64,000 bases of DNA from NCBI RefSeq assembly GCF_002863565.1, contig NZ_PGUW01000024.1, positions 1 to 64,000 of the forward strand. Direction: 5' to 3'. Position numbers and translations under genes: made by a program. A model generated the notes under the pieces. The model was not told the DNA's origin. It ran no database searches and saw only the letters and a program-made list of their open reading frames with translations. This DNA is from Bacillus sp. V5-8f (GTDB lineage Bacteria; Bacillota; Bacilli; Bacillales; DSM-1321). Shown piece by piece: positions 17,858-27,948 of this stretch. The stretch's first letter is position 1. Each line of letters starts with the position of its first letter.

Positions 17858-18617
17858 GATTCTCTAGCTCCTTCCATATGGTTTGAAATAATTCCGGGTA
17901 TAGCGGGTGGTTTCTCGCTTCAAAAGGTGACAAGGAGCGCAGTTCAGCTGGTACGGAAAAGGTTTTATGGATTCTTCCCGGCTTAGCAGTAAAAAGATAA
18001 ATTCGGTCACTCATAGAAATGGACTCTCCAATGTCATGTGTTACGAGGATCGCTGTTTTAGCGAATGCTTTTAAAGTTTCGGAAACAAGGTCTTCGAGCT
18101 TTAACTTTGTTTGATAATCTAGTGCTGAAAATGGTTCATCCAAAAGCAATATTTGGGGGTCCACAGCGAGTGTCCGTGCCAGAGCTGCACGTTGCCTCAT
18201 ACCGCCGGATAGCTGTCTAGGAAACTGTTTTTCGACGCCGGATAAACCAACATCCCCGAGCAGCTTCAACGCCTGAATTCTGGTTGGCGCCTCATCCTTT
18301 TTTAAAAGCTTTAACCCAAGCATGATATTTTCTTCTATTGTCTTCCATGGGAAAAGATAATCCTGCTGGAGCATATAGCCGATTGAGAATCCTGTATGGC
18401 TGTCAATCGGTTTGTTTTCAAGTAGAATGCTCCCGGAAGTGGGCGGAAAAAGGCCGGCAATAATCGATAAGAGGGTTGTTTTTCCGCAGCCACTGGGTCC
18501 GAGGAAGGAAATGAATTCCCCTTCCTCGATGTCAAGGCTGATATTTTCTAGGGCGGTAGTGGCTGTTTTTTCTGAAAAATAGATATGGTCAATATTTTTT
18601 ATCGTTAAAAGACCCAT
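17832..18617 (-). CDS. ytlC: ABC transporter ATP-binding protein, SsuB/TauB type
   Basis: This cytosolic ATPase energises the ytl importer and has 261 residues. It shows Walker [10 protein letters not shown], the Q-loop in [15 protein letters not shown] signature [16 protein letters not shown], Walker [13 protein letters not shown], and the switch His in VTHDIGE. A GGGAGG site lies upstream of ATG 18617. It sits 14 bp after ytlA, so the three genes form one operon. Confidence 0.93.
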   Translation of the reverse strand: MGLLTIKNIDHIYFSEKTATTALENISLDIEEGEFISFLGPSGCGKTTLLSIIAGLFPPTSGSILLENKPIDSHTGFSIGYMLQQDYLFPWKTIEENIMLGLKLLKKDEAPTRIQALKLLGDVGLSGVEKQFPRQLSGGMRQRAALARTLAVDPQILLLDEPFSALDYQTKLKLEDLVSETLKAFAKTAILVTHDIGESISMSDRIYLFTAKPGRIHKTFSVPAELRSLSPFEARNHPLYPELFQTIWKELENLEFSQANE

Positions 18618-18631
18618 TGTAAAGCCTCCCT

Positions 18632-19627
18632 TTATTTAGAGACCTTTTCCGCAAATTCTGTGTTTACGAGTTTATTGTAATCAGCTCGCCCAGGAAGTTC
18701 CCCTGCCTCCTCCATAATGTCCTGGAGGTTATTCCACTCGTCTTCTTCCAAGATTGGATTTGTTGCAATAGAACCCTGGCTTTTATATCTTTCTACTACC
18801 GTTTTTATCGTTTCCAGGTCCGAATCCTCAAAGAATGGCTGAATCATTTTTGCCGTTTCTTCAGCACTTTGCTTTTGAACCCAATCTTGAGCCCTCTTTA
18901 ACGCACGTGTAAACTTCTCTATCGTTTCCTTATTTTTTTTCAGATAACTTTGCTTTGCCATAAAGGAAGTGTAAGGTACATGACCGGACTCGGTTCCGAA
19001 GGAGGCCACGATATGCCCTTTGCCTTCCTTCTCGAATACGCTGGCAGTAGGTTCAAAAAGCTGCACAAAGTCCCCGGTACCGGAAGCAAACGCTGATGCG
19101 ATGTTAGCATAATCTACATTCTGGATTAGTTTTAAATCCCTGTGCGGGTCGATTCCGTGCTTTTTCAATACAAACTCACCGACCATTTGCGGCATACCGC
19201 CCTTCCGTTGGCCGAGGAAGGTGGCCCCTTTTAGCATGTTCCACTCAAAGTTGTCGATTTTTTTTCTGGAAACCAGGAAAGTTCCATCCGTTTGCGTCAG
19301 TTGGGCAAAATTAATGACCGGGTCCTTGGATCCTTGGGAATCGACATAAATGGAAGTCTCAGAACCTACAAGAGCAATATCCGCGCCATTTGAAATCAGT
19401 GCTGTCATCGTTTTGTCCCCACCAGGCGTTGTCTTTAAATCTATGTCCAACCCTTCTTCTTTAAAAAAGCCCTTCTCAATCGCTACGTACTGTGGCGCGT
19501 AGAATATGGAACGTGTTACCTCAGCGACCCTGACCTTTTGCATTTCTTCCTTTCCGCATGCTGCAAGGGAAAAGGCCAAAAGCATTGCGAACAAAAGTAT
19601 GATACTGGCTCTAACCCGATTTTTCAT
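18632..19627 (-). CDS. ytlA: NMT1/ThiY-like substrate-binding lipoprotein
   Basis: This lipoprotein receptor of the ytl importer has 331 residues. A signal peptide ends in lipobox SLAAC near residue 23. The mature start (VRVAEVTRSIFYAPQYVAIEKGFF) is the classic opening of the SsuA/ThiY/NMT1 family, followed by GADIALVG. That family binds sulfonates, taurine, nitrate or thiamine pyrimidine precursors, and sequence alone does not decide which. AGGAGG precedes the ATG. I see no riboswitch in the 170-bp leader. Confidence 0.9.
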   Translation of the reverse strand: MKNRVRASIILLFAMLLAFSLAACGKEEMQKVRVAEVTRSIFYAPQYVAIEKGFFKEEGLDIDLKTTPGGDKTMTALISNGADIALVGSETSIYVDSQGSKDPVINFAQLTQTDGTFLVSRKKIDNFEWNMLKGATFLGQRKGGMPQMVGEFVLKKHGIDPHRDLKLIQNVDYANIASAFASGTGDFVQLFEPTASVFEKEGKGHIVASFGTESGHVPYTSFMAKQSYLKKNKETIEKFTRALKRAQDWVQKQSAEETAKMIQPFFEDSDLETIKTVVERYKSQGSIATNPILEEDEWNNLQDIMEEAGELPGRADYNKLVNTEFAEKVSK

Positions 19628-19799
19628 GGAAATCCTCCTTTTGCAGTTTGATGTATATGTGGTGGTTTAACTTATCGTATTCTGTAAATAAAAATGTGTG
19701 AATGCCCATGGAACATTAGGCAGGAGGGAAGAAACGGGATAAATAGGGATGTTTGTTTTAGAATAAAGCATATAAAAAGACGTGAAAGGGGAATGAAGT

Positions 19800-20591
19800 A
19801 TGCAGGATGGCACCATTATTGAGAAACGGCGTTTTCCATCTCCTCATCCGGGGATCCATCTTTATTCCATCACTTATATTTCACAGGGACTTAGGGTCAA
19901 GGGGCTGCTGGCCGAGCCTGTGAAAGGGGATGTTCTGGATGGGTTCCTCTACTTGCGCGGGGGGATTAAAAATGTAGGAAAGGTAAGGCCAGGCAGAATC
20001 ATTCAGTTTGCTGCACAGGGATTTATCGTATTTGCGCCTTTTTATAGGGGAAACCAAGGCGGGGAAGGTGATGAAGATTTTGCTGGCGAAGATCGGCAAG
20101 ATGCTATTTCAGCCTTTAGATTGCTCGAAAACCATCCAAGGGTCAACCCTGATTCCATTCATGTGTTCGGTTTTTCACGAGGAGGAGTAATGGCGTTATG
20201 GACGGCAATAAATTGTAAAAATGCGGCTACAGTTGTCACGTGGGGAGGAGTTTCCGACATGTTCCTTACATATGTAGAACGGGAGGACTTAAGAAGGATG
20301 ATGAAGCGCGTAATTGGCGGGACCCCAAAGAAATGCCCGGAGCAGTACGAATATCGGACACCTTTATTTGAAGCTGATGAATTGGATGCACCTGTCCTTA
20401 TCATTCATGGAGTTCTGGACCAAAATGTTTCAATTGAACATGCCTACAGGCTGGAAAAAATCTTAAAATCTAAGGAAAAGCCTGTGGAGAGTTGGTATTT
20501 TGAAGATTTCACACATTATTTCCCACCGATAATGAATAGGCAAATTGTTGAAGATTTAACACAATGGATGAAACAACGCCGAAAAAAATGA
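19800..20591 (+). CDS. ytmA: Alpha/beta hydrolase, prolyl-oligopeptidase (S9)-like YtmA
   Basis: This 263-residue soluble alpha/beta hydrolase has nucleophile elbow GFSRGG, Asp in HGVLDQNVS and His in FTHYFPP, giving a complete Ser-Asp-His triad. The fold and PFYRGNQGGEGD block fit the dienelactone-hydrolase/S9 peptidase group. Its natural substrate is unknown. The start is ATG 19800 behind AAAGGGG. ytmB follows 35 bp later and is likely cotranscribed. Confidence 0.87.
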   Translation: MQDGTIIEKRRFPSPHPGIHLYSITYISQGLRVKGLLAEPVKGDVLDGFLYLRGGIKNVGKVRPGRIIQFAAQGFIVFAPFYRGNQGGEGDEDFAGEDRQDAISAFRLLENHPRVNPDSIHVFGFSRGGVMALWTAINCKNAATVVTWGGVSDMFLTYVEREDLRRMMKRVIGGTPKKCPEQYEYRTPLFEADELDAPVLIIHGVLDQNVSIEHAYRLEKILKSKEKPVESWYFEDFTHYFPPIMNRQIVEDLTQWMKQRRKK

Positions 20592-20626
20592 TACTATAAA
20601 AATATATGATGAAGGAGGCCAAGATT

Positions 20627-20869
20627 ATGGGGATGCCTTTAGAATTAAACACCATGATTGTAACCAAGGGCCGCGAGCACAGGGTAGAAGAAAATATGTT
20701 CACTCTGGAGAAGGAAGGTTATCGGTTGTATCCGCTGGATATACCAATGGATGTCCGAAAAACAATCCAGAGCGAAACAAGCGGGACTGGCTTGATTCAG
20801 AAGGTAGAATGGTCTCACGGCCGGACGGTGATCACTTATAAGCTTGTATCGCTCAATTCGACAAATTAA
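20627..20869 (+). CDS. ytmB: YtmB-type DUF2584 small protein
   Basis: This is an 80-residue protein with a mixed beta pattern (LNTMIVTKGREHRVEENMF, then GTGLIQKVEWSHGRTVITY). It corresponds by size and place to B. subtilis YtmB, the DUF2584 family of unknown function (family number from memory). AAGGAGG lies before ATG 20627; an earlier in-frame ATG at 20606 has no site. Confidence 0.8.
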   Translation: MGMPLELNTMIVTKGREHRVEENMFTLEKEGYRLYPLDIPMDVRKTIQSETSGTGLIQKVEWSHGRTVITYKLVSLNSTN

Positions 20870-20908
20870 TTGCTGAAGGGGACATCAAAAGAGGAGGCAC
20901 TAAAAATA

Positions 20909-20941
20909 AAAGGGAAGAAGCCGAAATTGGCCTCTCCCTTT
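20909..20941. terminator. Bidirectional terminator between ytmB and pckA
   Basis: An imperfect stem (20909-20922 with 20929-20941) has A-rich sequence on its left, giving a T tract on the minus strand for pckA. On the plus strand it ends in CCCTTTC. Confidence 0.7.
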
Positions 20942-20972
20942 CTATAATCACTAATTTGGGTTGGATAAGAAT

Positions 20973-22559
20973 TTATCCTTTTGGACCGCCTAGATGTTCG
21001 ATATCCCCTGGAACACTTGAAAATTTCTTAAAGTTTGCACGGAATTTAGCAGCTAGCTCGCTTGCTTTCGCTTTATAAGCTTCTTTATCTTCCCATGTCT
21101 TGATTGGCTGAAGCACTTCGTCCGGAACGCCTGGCACATGGAGAGGGATATCCAATCCGAAGATATCATCATGGACGGTCTCCACGTTTGTTAATTCCCC
21201 TTCGAGTGCCGCCTGGATCATCGCACGTGTGTAAGCAAGTTTCATTCGGCTTCCTGTGCCATATTCTCCGCCGGTCCATCCTGTGTTAACCAGGAATACC
21301 TTCGATCCGTGCTGGTCGATCTTTTCTCCTAGCATCTCTGCATAGCGCGTTGCCGGAAGTGGCAGGAATGGTGAACCAAAGCAGGTTGAGAAAGTTGCTT
21401 CAGGAGATGTAACCCCACGCTCGGTACCAGCTAGCTTGCTCGTGTAACCGCTTAAAAAATGGAACATCGCTTGCTCCTTCGTCAACTTGCTGATTGGAGG
21501 CAATACGCCAAAAGCGTCGGCAGTCAAGAAGATAATGGTATTTGGATGCCCAGCAACACTAGGGTCAACAATATTGTCAATAGCCTGGATACGGTAAGCC
21601 GCCCGAGTGTTTTCAGTCAAAGAGTTGTCATCGTAATCTGCAATCCTTGTATCTTCATCAATCACAACATTTTCAAGGACTGCTCCGAAACAAATTGCAT
21701 CAAAAATTTGGGGTTCTTTTTCACGGGATAAGTTGATGCATTTTGCATAGCATCCACCCTCGATATTAAATACACCATTGGAAGACCAGCCATGTTCATC
21801 ATCACCGATTAACTTACGGTTAGGATCTGCAGAAAGAGTAGTTTTTCCTGTTCCTGATAACCCAAAGAACAGGGCAACATCGCCTTCCCTGCCTACGTTG
21901 GCTGAACAGTGCATTGGCAAGATTCCCTGTTCAGGGAGCAGGTAGTTCATCACCGAGAAGATGGATTTCTTCATTTCCCCAGCATATTCCGTGCCACCTA
22001 TCAAAACAGTGCGGTGCTCAAAGGAAATAATGATGAAAGTCTCCGATTTGGTTCCATCGATTGCAGGGTCCGCTTTGAAATCGGGTGCTGAAATAACGGT
22101 GAATTCTGACTGATGGTCCTCCAGTTCTTCATCGGTAGGGCGGATAAATAGTTGATGAGCAAACAAATTATGCCAAGCATATTCATTAATGATCTGGATT
22201 GGCAGTCGGTATTTCTTGTCAGCACCGGCAAAGCCGTTAAAAACGAATATATCATCCTTTTGTTTTAAATGATGGATTACTTTATCATAAAGATTAGCAA
22301 ATACTTCTTCAGATATCGGCTCATTTACAGCTCCCCAGTCGATCTTATCCTTGATCGAGGATTCTTCTACAATATATTTATCCTTAGGGGAACGGCCTGT
22401 ATATTTTCCGGTTTCAGCTTTAACTGCACCCGTTGAAGTAAGTACGCCTTCTTTTCGGCTTAATACTTTTTCGACTAATTGAGGTACCGAAAGTTGTACA
22501 TTCACGTTGCTTCCGGCTAGTAAATTGTGTAACTCATTTGAAATGCCAACAGAATTCAT
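20973..22559 (-). CDS. pckA: Phosphoenolpyruvate carboxykinase (ATP)
   Basis: This cytosolic gluconeogenic enzyme turns oxaloacetate and ATP into PEP, CO2 and ADP. The 528-residue length is normal. It shows the kinase-1 P-loop [11 protein letters not shown], kinase-2 [17 protein letters not shown], an adenine-binding region, and the PEPCK metal/oxaloacetate region [24 protein letters not shown] split over its start. GGAAGG precedes the ATG. The promoter carries a CcpN-like site, which agrees with gluconeogenic control. Confidence 0.97.
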   Translation of the reverse strand: MNSVGISNELHNLLAGSNVNVQLSVPQLVEKVLSRKEGVLTSTGAVKAETGKYTGRSPKDKYIVEESSIKDKIDWGAVNEPISEEVFANLYDKVIHHLKQKDDIFVFNGFAGADKKYRLPIQIINEYAWHNLFAHQLFIRPTDEELEDHQSEFTVISAPDFKADPAIDGTKSETFIIISFEHRTVLIGGTEYAGEMKKSIFSVMNYLLPEQGILPMHCSANVGREGDVALFFGLSGTGKTTLSADPNRKLIGDDEHGWSSNGVFNIEGGCYAKCINLSREKEPQIFDAICFGAVLENVVIDEDTRIADYDDNSLTENTRAAYRIQAIDNIVDPSVAGHPNTIIFLTADAFGVLPPISKLTKEQAMFHFLSGYTSKLAGTERGVTSPEATFSTCFGSPFLPLPATRYAEMLGEKIDQHGSKVFLVNTGWTGGEYGTGSRMKLAYTRAMIQAALEGELTNVETVHDDIFGLDIPLHVPGVPDEVLQPIKTWEDKEAYKAKASELAAKFRANFKKFSSVPGDIEHLGGPKG

Positions 22560-22603
22560 TATGAGATACCTTCCTTTATACGTTTTTATTTAATATTACG
22601 ATT

Positions 22604-22631
22604 AGTATAACACATTTATTTAAATAGTCTA
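22604..22631 (-). promoter_or_regulatory. pckA promoter with CcpN-like operator
   Basis: On the minus strand, TAGACT and an extended -10 (TGT then TATACT) are 16 bp apart. The segment 22604-22614 reads TGTGTTATACT on that strand, a full match to the CcpN motif TRTGHYATAYW as I recall it. A second, poorer copy (TAGTCTATACT) lies on the plus strand at 22625-22635 around the -35. Confidence 0.55.
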
Positions 22632-22793
22632 TACTAATAGTAATAATTTTGTGACTATTTTTTAAAGGCCTGAATAAATTGATTAAACAGCATATCGGCA
22701 GGAGTTTAAAGTCTTTCTCAAAGAATTTCTTGGCATGTTTGTACGATCATGTAGAGGGAAAAGAATAATACAGTCGAAAAGGTTGTGAGATGG

Positions 22794-23168
22794 ATGAGCG
22801 ATATTGCATTATACGATGCTGATTGTATTCTTTGTCGTAAAACAAAGCAAGCAGTTTCAACGTTTGATTGGCTTAGGAGCATCAATTGGGTATCCCTGCA
22901 AGAATATGAAGAACAAGATCATTCCATCCAATTTAATAGGAAGCAATTGCGGGAAGAGATGCATTTAGTCACGAAAAAAGGAAAGGTTTTGAAGGGTTTT
23001 TACGCTGTGAGAAGGATCATGATAAAGTGCCCTCTTTTATCTCTTTTTGGTGTACTAGGATATATCCCTTTCGCTCCGTTGATTGGTGTTCCCCTATACC
23101 GTTTTATTGCTGCACGGAGATATTTATTTTTAGGGATAGAATGCAAAGATGGAAAGTGTTCATTATAA
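22794..23168 (+). CDS. DCC-family thiol-disulfide oxidoreductase-like protein
   Basis: This is a 124-residue DUF393/DCC-family protein. The family motif DxxCxxC is present as DADCILC near residue 8. A C-terminal hydrophobic stretch (LFGVLGYIPFAPLIGVPLYRF) is usual in the family and may associate with membrane. Thioredoxin-like redox activity is predicted from the motif, not proven. The start is ATG 22794; the GTG at 22785 overlaps the AAAAGG site. It is divergent from pckA. Confidence 0.87.
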   Translation: MSDIALYDADCILCRKTKQAVSTFDWLRSINWVSLQEYEEQDHSIQFNRKQLREEMHLVTKKGKVLKGFYAVRRIMIKCPLLSLFGVLGYIPFAPLIGVPLYRFIAARRYLFLGIECKDGKCSL

Positions 23169-23218
23169 ATAGGTGATGTTAGGGATAAATCTTTTATAAA
23201 AAAGAACAGTCATACTAT

Positions 23219-23246
23219 TTGACTTTTTTGGTTATTTTGCTATGAT
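23219..23246 (+). promoter_or_regulatory. Promoter of the SAM riboswitch-metK unit
   Basis: TTGACT (23219-23224) is followed by a 16-bp spacer and TATGAT (23241-23246) with an upstream TGC extension, about 16 bp before the riboswitch P1 stem. Confidence 0.65.
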
Positions 23247-23261
23247 TTTACTTTGTACGGA

Positions 23262-23471
23262 TTCTCTTATCCCGAGTTGGTGGAGGGGACAGGCCCTTTG
23301 AAACCCGGCAACCTGCCGTCGGAACCATGTAAGCGCCAGAACGGAGCTTCACATGTGAATGATGGCGATGGTGCTAACCTGGTGCAAGGTATATAACCCT
23401 TGAACGATAAGAAGAAAGGATAGATGTAACGACTACAAACCTTTCCTCTATGAGTAGGAAAGGTTTTTTTT
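23262..23471 (+). ncRNA. SAM-I (S-box) riboswitch with terminator, controls metK
   Basis: The S-box leader is clear: P1 strands CTTATC (23266-23271) and GATAAG (23406-23411), GGTGGAGGGG, the core TGAAACCCGGCAACC, GGTGCTAACCTGGTGCAA and GAACGATAAG. The terminator follows: an 11-bp stem (23437-23447 with 23456-23466) and T8. High SAM stabilises the aptamer and ends transcription before metK. Another 220 bp of leader without a gene separates the terminator from metK. Confidence 0.96.
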
Positions 23472-23691
23472 GTATAAAGTATGTAAAGAGACGTGATCAT
23501 GAAGGGTGTCATATTCAAGATATTCTTTACTCTTTGCTTCATCTATTAGAGACACTTAAAAAGGGAACGAGCTCCGTCAAAAAAAACAGGCCTAGGCAAA
23601 GAAAATCATAGGGTTAATGCGGTATTCCGCAGCCTTTTGCCTTAGTTGCTAGAAAGCCTAAACATATTTATCTTCTTAAGGAGGAAACCAG

Positions 23692-24888
23692 ATGTCAAAG
23701 AAACGTCGTCTATTTACTTCAGAGTCTGTAACTGAAGGTCATCCGGATAAAATTTGTGACCAGATTTCAGATTCAATATTGGACGCGATCCTTGCAAAAG
23801 ATGCAAACGCTCGTGTTGCCTGCGAAACTTCAGTAACCACAGGTCTCGTACTGGTAGCGGGAGAAATCACCACTTCTACATATGTAGACATTCCTAAAAT
23901 CGTTCGTGAAACAATTGCCGATATCGGCTATACACGTGCAAAGTATGGATTTGATTCACAAACTTGTGCCGTACTGACATCCATCGATGAACAATCAGCG
24001 GATATCGCAATGGGAGTTGATCAGGCACTTGAAGCCCGTGAAGGACAAATGACTGAGGAGGAAATTGAAGCGATTGGAGCAGGGGACCAGGGATTGATGT
24101 TTGGTTTTGCTTGCAACGAAACGAAAGAGCTTATGCCCCTTCCAATTTCATTGGCACACAAGCTATCCCGAAGGCTGACTGAAGTCCGTAAGGAGGAAAT
24201 CCTTCCATACCTTCGCCCAGATGGGAAAACTCAGGTTACTGTTGAGTATGATGAAAACGATAAGCCTGTGCGCATCGACACAATTGTTATTTCCACCCAG
24301 CACCATCCTGAGATCAGCCTGGAACAAATTCAGCGCAACATCAAAGAACATGTTATCATACCCGTAGTGCCTGCCGAATTAATTGATGAAAATACAAAAT
24401 ATTTCATAAACCCTACAGGCCGCTTTGTAATCGGAGGGCCTCAAGGTGACGCAGGTCTTACAGGCCGTAAGATCATCGTTGACACGTACGGTGGCTACGC
24501 TCGCCATGGCGGCGGTGCGTTCTCTGGTAAGGATCCAACTAAAGTGGACCGCTCTGCAGCATATGCAGCCCGTTATGTAGCAAAAAACATTGTGGCAGCC
24601 GGTCTTGCGGAAAAAGTTGAAGTGCAGCTTGCTTACGCAATCGGTGTTGCCCAGCCGGTATCGATTTCCGTTGATACTTTCGGAACTGGAGCAGTAAGTG
24701 AAGATGTTCTAGTGGATCTAGTACGCGCTAATTTCGACCTGCGGCCAGCCGGAATTATAAAAATGCTCGACCTTCGCCGCCCGATTTACAAACAAACAGC
24801 AGCATACGGTCATTTCGGCCGCAATGATATCGATTTGCCATGGGAGCGCACGGATAAAGCTGAAGCACTAAAATCACAGGCGAAGTAG
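23692..24888 (+). CDS. metK: S-adenosylmethionine synthetase
   Basis: It makes SAM from methionine and ATP and is cytosolic and essential. The 398-residue length is standard. It shows [12 protein letters not shown] at the N-terminus, the hexapeptide GAGDQG followed by LMFGFA, and the P-loop-like [22 protein letters not shown] lies before the ATG. It is controlled by the upstream SAM-I riboswitch and forms a single-gene unit with its own terminator. Confidence 0.98.
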   Translation: MSKKRRLFTSESVTEGHPDKICDQISDSILDAILAKDANARVACETSVTTGLVLVAGEITTSTYVDIPKIVRETIADIGYTRAKYGFDSQTCAVLTSIDEQSADIAMGVDQALEAREGQMTEEEIEAIGAGDQGLMFGFACNETKELMPLPISLAHKLSRRLTEVRKEEILPYLRPDGKTQVTVEYDENDKPVRIDTIVISTQHHPEISLEQIQRNIKEHVIIPVVPAELIDENTKYFINPTGRFVIGGPQGDAGLTGRKIIVDTYGGYARHGGGAFSGKDPTKVDRSAAYAARYVAKNIVAAGLAEKVEVQLAYAIGVAQPVSISVDTFGTGAVSEDVLVDLVRANFDLRPAGIIKMLDLRRPIYKQTAAYGHFGRNDIDLPWERTDKAEALKSQAK

Positions 24889-24944
24889 AACGGAGCAAAA
24901 GCTAACGTTAGCTATAGCCTCGTTATTTAAGAGCAAGCATAATA

Positions 24945-24983
24945 AAGAAGAGGACTTACGCTGCTGTAAATCCTCTTCTTTTT
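24945..24983 (+). terminator. Terminator of metK
   Basis: A 14-position stem with one mismatch (24945-24958 with 24967-24980) is followed by TTTTTC. Confidence 0.85.
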
Positions 24984-25089
24984 CACATGAAAATGCGACG
25001 CTGGAAGCACATGCTGCAATAGAAGCAGTGACTAAATGTGACAGAGTTATTTCATACTAAGATAGTACAACCATAGAGTGATGCGCAGG

Positions 25090-25608
25090 TTATATGTGTT
25101 CGGCTTTTTTATATAACTGTGCTTTTTCCGCATATTCTCTGCAAATTCGATCCATGTCTTTTTTGTCTTCATCATTTAATTCCCGGATCACTTTTGCAGG
25201 CCTGCCAAACGCAAGGGTATTTGGAGGAATTACTTTGCCTTGTGGAACAAGGCTTCCCGCACCAATAAACGCCCCTTCACCGATTTCGGCATTGTCGAGA
25301 ATGATTGAACCCATACCAATCAATGCACCTTTTTTTACTTTGCAGCTATGCAGGATTACCCCGTGGCCGACAGAAACCTCATCTTCCAAAATAAGTGGAT
25401 TATTTGGGCTTTGGTGCAATACACTGTTATCTTGAATGTTCACCTTTTTACCGATGATTGTCGGGGCTACATCCCCACGGATTACACAATTAAACCAAAG
25501 GCTGGACTGCTCGCCAATCGTTACGTCGCCGGTTACCACTGCATTATCTGCAATGTACGCGCTTTCGGCGATTTGGGGTGAGTTGCCTTTATAAGAGTAA
25601 AGAATCAA
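25090..25608 (-). CDS. ytoA: Gamma-carbonic anhydrase-like hexapeptide-repeat protein YtoA
   Basis: This 172-residue left-handed beta-helix protein has hexapeptide repeats (IGEQSSLWFNCVIRGD, IGKKVNIQDNSVLHQ, VSVGHGVILHSC). The histidines in VLHQ, VGHG and ILHSC occupy the trimer-interface zinc sites of gamma-class carbonic anhydrases. Activity has not been shown for all members. The start is TTG 25608 with a distant AAAGGA. In B. subtilis asnB and ytnA lie between metK and ytoA; they are absent here. Confidence 0.88.
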   Translation of the reverse strand: MILYSYKGNSPQIAESAYIADNAVVTGDVTIGEQSSLWFNCVIRGDVAPTIIGKKVNIQDNSVLHQSPNNPLILEDEVSVGHGVILHSCKVKKGALIGMGSIILDNAEIGEGAFIGAGSLVPQGKVIPPNTLAFGRPAKVIRELNDEDKKDMDRICREYAEKAQLYKKAEHI

Positions 25609-25800
25609 GTTGAAGTCAAATCCTTTCCGTAGTATGTATTTTTTCGGTATTATTTTGATTATAGCGGTTTATTCGATTTTTTTACCACTGGCATACTTGA
25701 TTATCCTCATATTTTATAGGGAATAGGAACAGGTGTAGAATGCCATTCATTTTGATTTAAGCAACCTGAGTATCAAGCAGATGTCAAAGGAGGATTTCCT

Positions 25801-26607
25801 ATGTGGAAATGGGAGGTAGACGGCAAGGATGCAAAAGCCGTTATTATCATAATACATGGTGCGATGGAGCACCACGGCCGTTATAAGTGGCTTTGTGAAA
25901 TGTGGCGGTCGGCAGGGTACCATGTAATTATGGGAGACCTTCCTGGGCAGGGAATGACCACACGTGCGTTTAGGGGACATATTGATTCCTTCGAAGATTA
26001 TTTACAGGAAGTAAGGGGCTGGATAACGGAAGCCTATCAATATTCACTGCCCGTGTTCTTGTTGGGACACAGTATGGGCGGCCTGGTGGCAATTAGGCTT
26101 TTGCAGGAGGACGAGCTGGACCTTGCCGGCGTGATTCTTTCATCACCCTGCTTGGGCCTTCTCCAGCAACCCTCAAAACTGCTGAATACCCTGTCGCATG
26201 GACTGAATATTACTTTCCCTAAATTCAGGGTCGATGCGGGGATTACACCTGACATTGCTACAAGGAATCCGGATATCATCGAAGAAGATAAGAATGACAG
26301 CCTTTATGTAACAAAGGTGTCGGTTAGATGGTACCGGGAGCTGGTACATGCTATGAAACAGGCATTTGAGGATATTCCCCAATTCCAGGATGTCCCGCTT
26401 CTCGTTATGCAAGGCGGGGACGACCGGATCGTAGACAAAAAATCTGTGCGGGAATGGTTCAATTATAATGGTTGCAGTGATAAACAGTACAAAGAATGGC
26501 AGCAGCTATACCATGAGATTTTTAACGAACCGGAACGGGAAAGTGTATTCCAGTACGCATTAGGCTTCGTGGAAACTCGTTTAAAAACAATAGGGTATAT
26601 CATTTAA
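25801..26607 (+). CDS. ytpA: Alpha/beta hydrolase, lysophospholipase-like YtpA
   Basis: This 268-residue monoacylglycerol-lipase-type hydrolase shows HGAMEHHGRY, nucleophile elbow GHSMGG and acid motif GGDDRIV. In B. subtilis YtpA is a lysophospholipase linked to the phospholipid antibiotic bacilysocin. AAAGGAGG lies before the ATG. ytpB follows on the same strand after 215 bp without a clear terminator between them. Confidence 0.88.
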   Translation: MWKWEVDGKDAKAVIIIIHGAMEHHGRYKWLCEMWRSAGYHVIMGDLPGQGMTTRAFRGHIDSFEDYLQEVRGWITEAYQYSLPVFLLGHSMGGLVAIRLLQEDELDLAGVILSSPCLGLLQQPSKLLNTLSHGLNITFPKFRVDAGITPDIATRNPDIIEEDKNDSLYVTKVSVRWYRELVHAMKQAFEDIPQFQDVPLLVMQGGDDRIVDKKSVREWFNYNGCSDKQYKEWQQLYHEIFNEPERESVFQYALGFVETRLKTIGYII

Positions 26608-26822
26608 CGAATTTAATCTTCTTTGTAGTAAAATCTGCCGCTAATAGGCTGTTTGCTAGAATTTTTGCATTTGCCTTTCTGGAAAGCTGAAGATCACATG
26701 CACCAAGTGCATAGTACCACAGATAGGCTGTGTCTCCTCGTGTTATGTACTTGTTTAAATAAGCAAAAAAGGATCATTTGTTAAAGCGTACTTGTAGTTG
26801 AACCTAAAGTGAGGTGTAGCGG

Positions 26823-27908
26823 ATGTCGGTGCCAACGAATCCTTTGGCATTAATGAAAGATGTATATCGTGATGTCTTTCCTATCGTACATAAAGAACTT
26901 CGCTACTGGACGAAAAGAGCGAAGGAGATTCCAAATCCCGAATTAAGGAAACAAGCCCTGGATAGTATTTCATCTAAAACATTCCATTGTGAAGGTGGAT
27001 CCATTCTGGCGTTAATTTCTGAGGGGAAAAAGGAAGAAGCAATCCGATTTATTGTGGCCTATCAAACTATAAGCGATTATCTTGATAACTTATGTGATAG
27101 AAGCACCTCGTTAGATCCAGATGACTTTAGAGCATTGCATGAATCCATGCATCATTCTCTAGACACCAATGCTTCGTCGTCCAATTATTACCAGTTTCGG
27201 GAAGACCAGGAGGATGGCGGATATCTCATAGAGCTTGTGGGTACCTGCCAATCGGTGTTAAGGCAAATCACGCGTTACACTGAGATTCGGCCCTATTTAC
27301 AAGAGCTTTGCTCCTATTATAGCGATTTGCAGGTTCATAAGCATGTATGCGTCGAAGAAAGAATCCCAAGGCTTCAAACATGGTTCGACAGGTATAAAAG
27401 CCAACTTCCGGCCATGTCCTGGTATGAGTTCTCTGCTTGCTCAGGCTCCACTTTGGGGATTTTTTGCCTTGTTGCCTATAGTTTGAGGCCGGATTTCGAG
27501 TCCGAGTATGCCGACGCAATCAGGGAAGGGTATTTTCCTTACATACAAGGTTTGCACATATTACTGGATTATTTTATAGATCAGGAAGAAGACAGGCATG
27601 GTGGCGATCTGAATTTCTGTTTTTATTACAAAGATGATAAAGAGCTGTTTGACCGTTTTATGCATTTTGTAAAAAAATCGAACCAATATTCAAGCAAACT
27701 GCCCCATAAACGATTCCATCAGTTGATCCATAGGGGTCTTTTAGGCCTTTATTTATCGGATGATAAAGTGAAAGCCCAAAAAAGCGTCAGTGTACTGGCA
27801 AAGAAGTTGGTACGCTTTGGGGGCTTTGATTCAATGTTTTTCTACATTAACGGCAGGGCCTACAGGAACCTGCAAAAAATAAAACCAGCTGGCTTTTTCG
27901 GCCAGTAA
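26823..27908 (+). CDS. ytpB: Tetraprenyl-beta-curcumene synthase YtpB (DUF2600)
   Basis: This 361-residue protein of the large-terpene-cyclase group cyclises heptaprenyl diphosphate to tetraprenyl-beta-curcumene in B. subtilis, giving the C35 sesquarterpenes found in spores. Helical aspartate-rich segments are visible (ISDYLDNLCDR near residue 82; LLDYFIDQEEDRHGGD near residue 249), apt for diphosphate and Mg binding. The site before the ATG is weak (GTGAGGTG). Confidence 0.88.
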   Translation: MSVPTNPLALMKDVYRDVFPIVHKELRYWTKRAKEIPNPELRKQALDSISSKTFHCEGGSILALISEGKKEEAIRFIVAYQTISDYLDNLCDRSTSLDPDDFRALHESMHHSLDTNASSSNYYQFREDQEDGGYLIELVGTCQSVLRQITRYTEIRPYLQELCSYYSDLQVHKHVCVEERIPRLQTWFDRYKSQLPAMSWYEFSACSGSTLGIFCLVAYSLRPDFESEYADAIREGYFPYIQGLHILLDYFIDQEEDRHGGDLNFCFYYKDDKELFDRFMHFVKKSNQYSSKLPHKRFHQLIHRGLLGLYLSDDKVKAQKSVSVLAKKLVRFGGFDSMFFYINGRAYRNLQKIKPAGFFGQ

Positions 27909-27913
27909 GTATG

Positions 27914-27948
27914 AAAGTCTGCTTTCTTAATTAGAGAGCAGACTTTTT
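27914..27948 (+). terminator. Terminator of ytpB
   Basis: A 10-bp perfect stem (27914-27923 with 27937-27946) ends in T6. The stop of the convergent ytqB lies in the loop. Confidence 0.88.
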
